From NCBI GenBank assembly GCA_030432455.1, contig JAUIHC010000155.1, positions 1 to 7,177 on the forward strand: a DNA stretch of 7,177 bases. Reading direction: 5' to 3'. This DNA is from Phycisphaerae bacterium (GTDB lineage: Bacteria; Planctomycetota; Phycisphaerae; Phycisphaerales; SM1A02). This document shows positions 1-5,926 of this stretch, one piece after another. Below the pieces are notes generated by a model. The model did no database searches. It was not told the DNA's origin and saw only the letters and a program-made list of their open reading frames with translations. Made by a program: the position numbers and the translations under genes. Numbering within the stretch: the first letter of the stretch is position 1; each line of letters opens with the position of its first letter.

Positions 1-427
1 GTCCGATGAGCGTGCCGCGGGCGTCGAAGGCTTCCAGTCGTCCGCCGTCCGGAATCTGGACGAGCTGCGCGAACGCGCGGTTCTGCGGCGTCGGGATGAC
101 AAGCACCGCGAGGATCGCGACGATCACGAAGAGCGCCGCCGCGAGAAGACCGGCGCCGGGAAGCAGCGACGCACCACCGGGTCCGCTGCGACGACGACGC
201 GGGGCGGGGCGGTCGGGACGAGGACGGGCCTCGGCGATCGGATCGGCGCCCGCGGGGGCGATCGCACCGTCGATGCGGCCCGCGACGGCGGGGGACTCCG
301 ATGCGATCGCGTCGAGCAGTCGGTCGCGTCCGGCGCGGGCGGCGTCGGCGTTGTCCGCGTGCCAGTCGCGAAGAAGACGATCGAGATCGAGATCGTGGTC
401 GTCGGCGGGTCGTCGGGAGTCGGTCAT
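1..427 (-). CDS. Single-pass membrane protein, putative anti-sigma factor or sigma-controlled sensor (partial, C-terminus beyond window)
   Basis: The first 142 residues are visible; the gene continues past base 1. It starts at ATG 427-425, and that ATG overlaps the TGA of the sigma gene (ATGA), with GGAG a few bases upstream, so the two are probably translationally coupled. Residues 1-75 are hydrophilic and should be cytoplasmic: an acidic N-terminus (HDLDLDRLLRDW) and then a Pro/Ala/Arg-rich stretch. A basic patch, RRRR (77-80), precedes one hydrophobic segment at about 88-112 (LLAAALFVIVAILAVLVI), giving an N-in, C-out topology. After the membrane come about 30 visible outside residues (QLVQIPDGGRLEAFDARG). 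An ECF sigma gene followed by a single-pass membrane protein is the classic sigma/anti-sigma layout, so anti-sigma is the natural inference. No zinc-binding HxxxCxxC motif or other anti-sigma signature is visible. The outer part could be a FecR-like, VIT/vWA or unknown domain. Confidence 0.75.
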   Translation of the reverse strand, partial: MTDSRRPADDHDLDLDRLLRDWHADNADAARAGRDRLLDAIASESPAVAGRIDGAIAPAGADPIAEARPRPDRPAPRRRRSGPGGASLLPGAGLLAAALFVIVAILAVLVIPTPQNRAFAQLVQIPDGGRLEAFDARGTLIG

Positions 428-1026
428 CGGGAGTCCTCCGGCGCGTGGTCGCGGAGCTGGTCGGCGAGGTGGGATCGAGCGCGGCCGAGCAGCTTGTAGA
501 AGCCGCTGCGGGAGATGCCGAGCGTCCGACGCGCCGCCGAGACGGGATCGTGTTCGAGGTAGTGAAGGTGGATGGCGAGGCGTTCGTCGTCGGGCAGCCG
601 ATCGAGGGCCGACTCGAGGGCCGCGAATCGCTCGCGTCGTTCGAGATCGACTTCGGGCGGATCCGACGGCGAGACGCCGCCGTGGGTGTGGGTGGCCGCG
701 GTCATCGCCGCCCCCTCGTGCTTGAGACGCCGAGCCAGGGCCCGGCGGCGTTCGCGGACGACGTAACCCGCGATGGTGCAGAGCCAGGCGGCGAGTCGAG
801 TGCAGTCGTGCACGTCGTGAAGCTTGCGATAGGCACGGATGAAGACCTCCTGGGTCGCGTCCTCGGCCTCGGTGCGCGACCCGCTCGGTCCACCGGGGCC
901 GTGACGACGACAGACCGACAGCACGAGGGGTGCGTGCCGGTCGTGGATCCGCCCGAAGGCGTCGTGATCCCCCGACCGGACGAGGTCCAGGTCATGGCAG
1001 TCGTTCGTCGTCACTGCAGTGGTCAT
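424..1026 (-). CDS. RNA polymerase sigma factor, sigma-70 family, ECF type
   Basis: The product is 200 residues, usual for an ECF sigma factor, and directs RNA polymerase to a small regulon. Region 2 covers about residues 13-95: it opens with LDLVRSGDHDAF, holds the hallmark EDATQEVFIRAY (55-66, core-binding and -10 contacts) and ends with the basic WLCTIAGYVVRERRRA. A linker of about 40 residues rich in His, Thr and Pro follows. Region 4 covers about 136-190: LDRLPDDERLAIHLHYLEHDP, then the helix-turn-helix LGISRSGFYKLLGRARSHL that reads the -35 element. ATG 1026 was chosen over an in-frame GTG at 1059 because GGAGA lies six bases upstream of it and nothing comparable precedes the GTG. The gene overlaps the downstream membrane-protein gene by four bases. 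Its promoter must lie in or next to the inverted repeat at 1063-1166. The recognition helix (ISRSGFYKLL) differs from the usual ISxGTVKSRL, so ECF subgroup is not assigned. Confidence 0.9.
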   Translation of the reverse strand: MTTAVTTNDCHDLDLVRSGDHDAFGRIHDRHAPLVLSVCRRHGPGGPSGSRTEAEDATQEVFIRAYRKLHDVHDCTRLAAWLCTIAGYVVRERRRALARRLKHEGAAMTAATHTHGGVSPSDPPEVDLERRERFAALESALDRLPDDERLAIHLHYLEHDPVSAARRTLGISRSGFYKLLGRARSHLADQLRDHAPEDSR

Positions 1027-1062
1027 GGCCGGTCTCCGGACGCAGTCTCCACGAACCACCCG

Positions 1063-1166
1063 AAAAATGGGGACAGGCGAACATTTCCGGCGGGGAAGGA
1101 GCGCAAGCCTCTGCGTGGCAGATGCTTGCCCGATTCAGGCCGAAAAATGTCGCCTGTCCCGATTTT
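1063..1166. repeat. Large imperfect inverted repeat, REP/RAYT-like element with a nested hairpin
   Basis: Arm 1 (1063-1090) pairs with arm 2 (1140-1166). GGGACAGGCG (1070-1079) matches CGCCTGTCCC (1151-1160) perfectly. After one bulged A (1080), ACATTT (1081-1086) pairs with 1145-1150 and CGG (1088-1090) with CCG (1140-1142). The outer AAAA and TTTT also pair. The roughly 50 bases between the arms hold a second hairpin (1103-1129). The core GGGGACAGGC flanked by A/T runs resembles repeats I recall scattered through bacterial genomes near REP-associated tyrosine (Y1) transposases; this is recollection, not a search. No transposase is present here, so if correct this is a non-autonomous copy. 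It lies 37 bases upstream of the sigma factor ATG. Confidence 0.6.
1103..1129. repeat. Nested hairpin inside the REP-like element
   Basis: GCAAGCCTCTGC (1103-1114) and GCAGATGCTTGC (1118-1129) form a 12-position stem with one C/T mismatch and a GTG loop. With the outer arms it gives a two-level folded structure of about 100 bases, as in paired REP elements. It has no T-run on either side, so it does not look like an intrinsic terminator. Confidence 0.6.
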
Positions 1167-1214
1167 GGGCGGGAACTGGCGGTATTCGGGCGGTGGGTGG
1201 TCGGGCCGACTGAA

Positions 1215-1254
1215 GACGACGCGGGCGGCATCCTTGGATGCCGCCCGCGTCGTC
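1215..1254 (-). terminator. Probable intrinsic terminator of the sialidase gene
   Basis: The two arms GACGACGCGGGCGGCATCC (1215-1233) and 1236-1254 are perfect reverse complements, 19 bp, separated only by TT (a real loop would open a few more bases). The hairpin begins 28 bases after the stop codon of the minus-strand sialidase gene. The minus-strand downstream flank (TTCAGTC) has few T residues, so it is a strong stem with a poor U-tract. It should insulate the sigma operon from sialidase transcription. Confidence 0.7.
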
Positions 1255-1281
1255 GTTCAAGATGTCGGCGTCGATGTCGAC

Positions 1282-3333
1282 TCAGGGGCAGGGACCCCAC
1301 GCCCCGAGCAGCAGCCCGAGGTCGCCGCCGTCCACGGTGCCGGATCCGTCGAGGTCCGCGAAGGCGTCGGCCGTGCCGAACGCGCCGAGCATGAGACCAA
1401 GATCCGCACCCGCGACCTGTCCGTCGCCATCGAGGTCGCCCGTGCAGGGAGACTCCGAGCACGGCCCGAGATCGTCGGTCGAGACGTCACCGTTGGTGAG
1501 CTGCTCGAGCGAGACCCGGATGAACCGCATCGTGTTGTAGCCGTCGGCCTCGTAGAAGATCCCGACCTCGCCGCACGGATCCAGCACCACCATCTGGCTG
1601 TACGCGAAGCCGCCGGGCACGACGGTGACCGGATCACCCCAGGTCTCGCCGCCGTCCTCGGAGATCACCACCGAGCCGTTGGACCGCGAGGTCTCGCTCC
1701 ACGGACCGCAGTAGAGGAGTCGGCTGGTGTCGAAACCCTCGTCGGTCGCCTGGTACAGGATGATCGATCCCATGCAGTGGGGCGAGACGAGTTCGTCATC
1801 GACCCGGAACGGACCGAACGTCACACCACCGTCCACCGACCGCGCCTGCTCGCGACGCTTGGTGCTGCCGAAGGTGCGGGTGTTGGCGAGGATCGTCCCG
1901 TCCTCGAGCTCCTCGATCGAGATCTCGTCCGCCGTCCCGCCGTCGGGGCCGTTGTCCACGAGCTCGCCCATGGTCCACGTCTCGCCGCCGTCGTCGGAGT
2001 GGACGGTGTATCCCCGCATGCTGCCGACCGGTCCCTGACGAAGCATGAACACCAGCCGCCCGGCGTGCTCGCCGCGCTGGAGTTGGATGCCGACGCCAGG
2101 GCTGCCCGCGAAGTTGACGTTCTCGCGCCGGAAGATGGTCGTGACGTCGAGCGGCTCCGTCCAGGTCGCGCCGTCGTCGTCCGACCACATCAGCCAGTTG
2201 TGCGAACTGTTCGGTCCGTAGCCCGAGGACACGCAGGACGTGTGGCACCCCTGCGGGAACGACATGTAATGGAGATAGATGCGACCGGCATGCGGGCCTT
2301 CCCGCACCACCACCGGAAGGGGGTCGTTGAGCGAATCGCCGCCCTGGTCGTCGAGCAGCTGAAGCGGTCCCCAGGTGTCACCTCCGTCGAACGATCGCTT
2401 CAGCACGATGTCGTTCTGCGCGTGGTCGCCGCCGAAGCGGGCTTCGGCGAAGGCGAGAAGGGTGCCGTCGTCGAGCTGCACGATCGAGGGAATGCGGATG
2501 TTGGGGTACCCGTCGGTGCCGACCTCGAAGACGATCGACGACGGGGGGGGCGGCGGCGGCGTCTCGAGGTCGTACTTCGTCGCCAGATGGTTCTCGACGA
2601 GGGACAGGTTCTTCGCGTCGAGGGCCTCGTCGTAGTAGAGGATCTCGCAGACGCCGCCGATCAGGGCGTTGGTGACCGAGTACCGGGCCCCGACGATCAT
2701 GCCGACCATGTTCGAGAGGCCGACCGCACCGTCGCCGACGAGCTCGCCGTTGATCCGAATCGACTGCGCCTCCGGCGTGAGGGTCATGGTGACCAACTGC
2801 AGGTAGCCGCTGCCGATCGTCGGACCGAGCACCGTGCCGGTCCCCGTATAGAGGTTCCAGACGCCGGGGGAGGCGGACTGGCCGGTGAGCAGGGCGTTGC
2901 GACCGCCGGAGGAACTGGAGTCGAAGACGTAGCCGCCGTTGGCGGCATCGACCCGAACGACCGCGAAGATCGTTCGCGGCTCGCTGACCGTTCCGAACTC
3001 GGTGGAGGCCGCCCAGATGTAGTCGTCGCCGTCGAACTCGACCGCCGGCATGCCGTTGCCGGTGTCGTGTCGGAGCACGGGCCGCCGATCGACGTCGCGG
3101 TTCACCCGGGTGAGATCGTGGCCGTTAACGCTTGAATCGCCCCAGACCGAGACGATCGTGCCGTCTGCGGGAAGTGTGGATTCGAGGTTGATGCCCGACT
3201 CCGGCCGATACCACGCGTGAAGACCGGGGTACGACGCGTTGGGCGACCCGCCCTTCTCGAGGATCGACTGGGCCAGACCCGGGGAGGTCGCCATCAGGGC
3301 GACCAGTCCGCCGACGAAACAGATGTTCTGCAT
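1282..3333 (-). CDS. Secreted sialidase-like protein: LamG-like jelly-roll, GH33 sialidase, dockerin-like tail
   Basis: The product has 683 residues. A signal peptide spans about 1-22 (hydrophobic core FVGGLVALMA, likely cut near GLA-QS), but its n-region has no Lys or Arg. Residues 35-256 look like a LamG/concanavalin jelly-roll (LHAWYRPESGI; GMPAVEFDGDDYI; EILYYDEALD). Six prolines (259-264) link it to a sialidase propeller (about 267-610). That domain has the RIP motif (R280), EAR (297-299), a candidate acid/base Asp (D303 in GGDH), EELEDGTILANTR (474-486), the remaining triad arginines R486 and R550, nucleophile-type Y578 (GGFAYSQ), and five Asp boxes at 314, 384, 446, 499 and 558 (the fourth ends in Phe, not Trp). 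Residues 631-683 carry two 12-residue Ca-binding loops (633-644, 660-671) in a dockerin-like arrangement. It probably removes sialic or related nonulosonic acids from external glycans. Start ATG 3333 has no Shine-Dalgarno at normal spacing. No sialic acid catabolism genes are nearby. Confidence 0.88.
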   Translation of the reverse strand: MQNICFVGGLVALMATSPGLAQSILEKGGSPNASYPGLHAWYRPESGINLESTLPADGTIVSVWGDSSVNGHDLTRVNRDVDRRPVLRHDTGNGMPAVEFDGDDYIWAASTEFGTVSEPRTIFAVVRVDAANGGYVFDSSSSGGRNALLTGQSASPGVWNLYTGTGTVLGPTIGSGYLQLVTMTLTPEAQSIRINGELVGDGAVGLSNMVGMIVGARYSVTNALIGGVCEILYYDEALDAKNLSLVENHLATKYDLETPPPPPPSSIVFEVGTDGYPNIRIPSIVQLDDGTLLAFAEARFGGDHAQNDIVLKRSFDGGDTWGPLQLLDDQGGDSLNDPLPVVVREGPHAGRIYLHYMSFPQGCHTSCVSSGYGPNSSHNWLMWSDDDGATWTEPLDVTTIFRRENVNFAGSPGVGIQLQRGEHAGRLVFMLRQGPVGSMRGYTVHSDDGGETWTMGELVDNGPDGGTADEISIEELEDGTILANTRTFGSTKRREQARSVDGGVTFGPFRVDDELVSPHCMGSIILYQATDEGFDTSRLLYCGPWSETSRSNGSVVISEDGGETWGDPVTVVPGGFAYSQMVVLDPCGEVGIFYEADGYNTMRFIRVSLEQLTNGDVSTDDLGPCSESPCTGDLDGDGQVAGADLGLMLGAFGTADAFADLDGSGTVDGGDLGLLLGAWGPCP

Positions 3334-3340
3334 GGTGGCG

Positions 3341-3370
3341 ACAGTAGTCGAGCCCTCCACCTCCCGCCAA
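3341..3370 (-). promoter_or_regulatory. Candidate promoter of the sialidase gene, possibly leaderless
   Basis: On the minus strand TACTGT (3346-3341, TANNNT type) ends seven bases before the ATG, and TTGGCG (3370-3365; 4 of 6 to TTGACA) lies 18 bases further upstream. This spacing would start transcription at or beside the ATG. The nearest purine-rich GGAGG is about 20 bases upstream of the ATG, too far for a normal ribosome binding site. This is inference from spacing and weak consensus only. Confidence 0.3.
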
Positions 3371-3435
3371 CGAAATTCGCGCGTCTCGACGCAATCGCGG
3401 ACAGTTCCCGGGCGTCGGCCCGTTAGGATCGAGCC

Positions 3436-4941
3436 ATGATGGAACTGCTGTGGTTGCTGGGCGGCATCCTCCTCGGAGCCGTGATCGCGGGCCTCGCGAT
3501 GCTGGTGCGGTCGGGGCGTCGCCTCGCCGACCTGCAGACCCGACTCTCCGCCGAAGAGGCGACCGTCTCGGCCCTCCGGGTGACCGTCGAGAACGACGAA
3601 CGTCGGGTCCGGGAATCCGAAGCCCGCCTCGATGCGATCGGTCAGGAACGCGACGAGGCCCGGCGTCTGGCCGAGGAGGCTCGCGTCGAGACCGCCCGCA
3701 TCGACGCCGACCTTCGGGTCGCGCGGGAGAAGCACGAGGAGTTCGTCCGCGGCGCCGAGGACGCTCGGAAGAAGCTCGAGGAGATGTTCAAGGCCCTCGC
3801 CGCCGACGTGCTGCAGGCGAATCAGAAGCAGTTCATCGAGTCGGCGACCGCCCACTTCGAGAAGGCGCAGAAGCAGATCGGCGGACACCTCGGCGAACGA
3901 CACGTCCAGCTCGAGGAGATGCTCAAGCCCTTCCGCGAGCAGATCTCGAAGCAGCAGGAGATGCTCCAGCAGCTCGAGGTGAAGCGGGAGAAGGCGTACA
4001 CCTCCATCGAGGAGCATGTGCAGCGGATCGCCGAGAGTCACCAGTCACTGCGTCAGGAGACCGGGCGGCTCGTGACCGCGCTCCGCCGACCCGAGCAGCG
4101 GGGTCGCTGGGGCGAGATGCAGCTTCGCAACATCGTCGAACTCGCGGGCATGACCGAGCATTGCGACTTCGCCGAGCAGGTGACGGTGACCACCGACGAG
4201 AACGAGCGACTTCGACCGGACATGGTCGTGAACCTGCCCGGGGGCGGGACGATCGTGGTCGATTCCAAGGTCGCCCTCGATGCGTACCTCGACGCGATCG
4301 AGAGCGATGACGACACCAAGCGTCGTGAGATGATGGCCCGCCACGCCACCGCGGTCGAGACGCATGTGAAGGGGCTTGCGGACAAGCGGTACTGGAAGCA
4401 GTTCGATCGCACACCCAGGGTCGTCGTCATGTTCCTGCCGATCGAGAGCGGCTTCACCGCGGCCCTCGAACACAAGCCCGATCTGCAGATGAAGGCGATG
4501 GAGAGCCACGTGCTCATCGCCACCCCGACCCTGCTGGTGGGCCTGCTGCGGTCCGTCGCCTTCGGCTGGCAGCAGGAGGACGTGGCCGTGAACGCCCGCG
4601 AGATCCAGCGGGCCGGTGCCGCGGTCTACGACCAGCTCGCGAAGTTCACCGCCCATTTCGCCAAGGTCGGTGACCGACTTCGTCAGGGAACCGAGGCGTA
4701 CAACCGTGCGGTCGGCTCGCTGGAGTCGCGGCTGCTGCCCGCGGCTCGGAAGATCAAGGCGCTCGGCGGCACCGGGGTGGACGACATCACCGAACCGGCC
4801 GGCGTCGAGATCGAGACGCGATCGGTCATCAAGGACGAACTGCTGCTCACCGGGGAACAGACCGGCACCGACGATCGCCAGACCCTGCTCGATGGCGATG
4901 CGGCGCCCGAACCGGCCTCGAGCTCGAACCTGCCGTCGTGA
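3436..4941 (+). CDS. rmuC: RmuC family protein (membrane-anchored, nuclease-like fold)
   Basis: The product has 501 residues, close to the usual family length. RmuC limits recombination at inverted repeats in E. coli and is predicted to carry a PD-(D/E)XK-like nuclease fold; its biochemical role is poorly defined. An N-terminal membrane anchor (about 3-23, LLWLLGGILLGAVIAGLAML) is followed by a long charged coiled coil (about 28-210, rich in Glu, Arg, Gln). The RmuC domain (about 185-442) contains RGRWGE (222-227), ELAGM (235-239), RPDMVV (260-265) and VVDSKV (274-279). D262, D276 and K278 fit the catalytic pattern, with E227 as a possible further ligand. FLPIE (333-337) and LLVGLLRSVAFGW (366-378) are also typical. 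The last 60 residues are an acidic, low-complexity tail. Two ATGs in tandem (3436, 3439) could start it; AGGA at 3425-3428 suits 3436. It is divergent from the sialidase gene and convergent with the AIM24 gene, so probably monocistronic. Confidence 0.95.
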   Translation: MMELLWLLGGILLGAVIAGLAMLVRSGRRLADLQTRLSAEEATVSALRVTVENDERRVRESEARLDAIGQERDEARRLAEEARVETARIDADLRVAREKHEEFVRGAEDARKKLEEMFKALAADVLQANQKQFIESATAHFEKAQKQIGGHLGERHVQLEEMLKPFREQISKQQEMLQQLEVKREKAYTSIEEHVQRIAESHQSLRQETGRLVTALRRPEQRGRWGEMQLRNIVELAGMTEHCDFAEQVTVTTDENERLRPDMVVNLPGGGTIVVDSKVALDAYLDAIESDDDTKRREMMARHATAVETHVKGLADKRYWKQFDRTPRVVVMFLPIESGFTAALEHKPDLQMKAMESHVLIATPTLLVGLLRSVAFGWQQEDVAVNAREIQRAGAAVYDQLAKFTAHFAKVGDRLRQGTEAYNRAVGSLESRLLPAARKIKALGGTGVDDITEPAGVEIETRSVIKDELLLTGEQTGTDDRQTLLDGDAAPEPASSSNLPS

Positions 4942-4943
4942 GA

Positions 4944-4964
4944 CCGGCGACTCGTTCGAGCCGG
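4944..4964. terminator. Weak hairpin between convergent rmuC and AIM24-family genes
   Basis: CTCG-TT-CGAG (4951-4960) is flanked by CCGG on both sides (4944-4947 and 4961-4964), with CGA bulged on the left arm. It fills most of the 33-base gap between the two stop codons and could act as a shared bidirectional terminator. The stem is short and there is no T-run, so this is tentative. Confidence 0.25.
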
Positions 4965-4974
4965 GACGCCCGCA

Positions 4975-5688
4975 TCAGTCGCCCGGCAGGAGTTCCGACA
5001 TCCAGCTCGCGTAGCTCTCGCGGCTTCGGCTGGAGACGAGGATCTTCCCGCCGGTCGAGCCGCCGTTGAAGCGGAGCACCACGCCCTCGCCGCTCTTGGC
5101 GCTGCCGACCACCTTGCCGAGCAGTCCGCCGCTCTGACCGGTCGAGAGCGATGCCTTCATCTGAAGGTGCGTCGGCCAGGCGACCGCGTGTCCGCTGTCC
5201 ACGATGAGATCCTCGCCGGGCTTCACGGTGAGCTCGTGCACCGCGCCCACGCAGGAGAGGCACACGTGCCCGGTGCCGCTGAGCGTCATCATGAAGAAGC
5301 CGCCGGTCCCGCCGACCAGCGACGCCCCGATGCTCTTGTTCCGCTCGGTCTTCATCTCGAGACTCGGCTCGCAGGCGAGAAACGCCCCGTCGGCGAGCAT
5401 CCACGACTCGTCGTCGAGTTCCAGCACCCGCACCTCGCCGGGGTGCCGCGGGGCGAGCATGACGACGCCCGGCCCCCGGGTGGCGGTGATCTCCTGCATG
5501 AAGAACGACTCGCCGGTGGTCGCCGATCGGATGAGCGACTTCAGCATCCCGCCGCGAGCCTTTCCGATGAGGTCGATCGTGTCACTCATGGCGGCCATCG
5601 CGTCCCGCTCGGCGATGAGCGTCTCGCCCTGGGCGAGTTCGGCTCGGACGAAGGGATCGGTGGTGCCGTCGATCGAGAAGAGGGCCAT
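4975..5688 (-). CDS. AIM24 family protein (TIGR00266 / DUF124)
   Basis: The product has 237 residues, typical of the bacterial TIGR00266/AIM24 family. These are beta-rich proteins of unknown biochemical function, named after a yeast mitochondrial protein. Family features in order: an N-terminal strand ending LAQGETLIAERDAMAAMSD (18-36); GGMLKSLIRSATTGESFFMQ (46-65); LAPRHPGEVRVLEL (78-91); a GAFLACEPSLE segment (101-111); the glycine-rich GGTGGFFMMTLSGTGHVCLS (126-145); and KPGEDLIVDSGHAVAW (156-171). There is no signal peptide or membrane segment, so it should be cytoplasmic. ATG 5688 was chosen because AGGAG lies six bases upstream and because the family N-terminus begins here; in-frame upstream codons encode nothing family-like. 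It is convergent with rmuC and separated from the upstream adaptor gene by 238 bases and a terminator, so it is probably its own unit. Function cannot be inferred from these neighbours. Confidence 0.92.
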   Translation of the reverse strand: MALFSIDGTTDPFVRAELAQGETLIAERDAMAAMSDTIDLIGKARGGMLKSLIRSATTGESFFMQEITATRGPGVVMLAPRHPGEVRVLELDDESWMLADGAFLACEPSLEMKTERNKSIGASLVGGTGGFFMMTLSGTGHVCLSCVGAVHELTVKPGEDLIVDSGHAVAWPTHLQMKASLSTGQSGGLLGKVVGSAKSGEGVVLRFNGGSTGGKILVSSRSRESYASWMSELLPGD

Positions 5689-5926
5689 GTGATGCTCCTG
5701 CAACGGGTGTTGGATGAACGGAATCAGCGATCGAGTTCGGGAGCCGGAACGACCGAGGTCCGTTCCCGAGCGACTGGGGATCAACGGTGGAGAACCCTGT
5801 CCTGCCAAGCCGGAAAGGGCGACGAACCCCGACTCCTCGGGGGTCGGGGTTCGTCATTATGTCACCTTGAGGTTTCCGGACCACGTCGGTGGATCGTGCA
5901 CAACCTGTGGGGAGGTCGGCGACGAG
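5689..5926. other. Intergenic region: AIM24-gene leader and adaptor-gene terminator
   Basis: This 238-base gap holds the ribosome binding site of the AIM24-family gene (AGGAG, minus strand, just above 5688), a small bulged hairpin at 5746-5766 and a strong terminator-type hairpin at 5821-5855. Short frames on both strands show no recognisable protein and no ribosome binding site. I could not pick a convincing promoter for the AIM24-family gene, though one should lie below about 5820. Confidence 0.6.
5821..5855 (-). terminator. Probable intrinsic terminator of the adaptor gene
   Basis: GACGAACCCCGAC (5821-5833) and GTCGGGGTTCGTC (5843-5855) form a perfect 13-bp stem, extendable by about three more pairs toward a TCG loop. 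It lies about 70 bases after the stop of the minus-strand adaptor gene and upstream of the AIM24-family gene. The minus-strand flank (GCCCTTTCC) is only a weak U-tract. Confidence 0.7.

Noticed and set aside
1019..1213. Small plus-strand frames across the inverted repeat (for example 930-1394 and 1019-1213).
   Set aside because: They read through the palindrome, lack ribosome binding sites and resemble no protein.
301..3135. A very long plus-strand open frame (944 codons) opposite the sigma factor and sialidase genes.
   Set aside because: It is antisense to two well-supported genes, has no recognisable domain and has the Arg/Val/Asp/Glu-rich composition expected from reading G+C-biased codons on the opposite strand. 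The frame also crosses the terminator hairpin and the repeat, which a real gene is unlikely to do.
3398..3429. A -35/-10 pair for rmuC (CGGACA and TAGGAT).
   Set aside because: The spacing is 20 bases and the -35 match is poor. Only the TAGGAT box is worth mentioning.
3334..4041. N-terminal extension of the sialidase frame into the region opposite rmuC.
   Set aside because: The extension is the antisense of rmuC and lies upstream of a clear signal peptide at ATG 3333. An in-frame GTG at 3360 was also considered, but it has no properly spaced ribosome binding site and adds no useful sequence.
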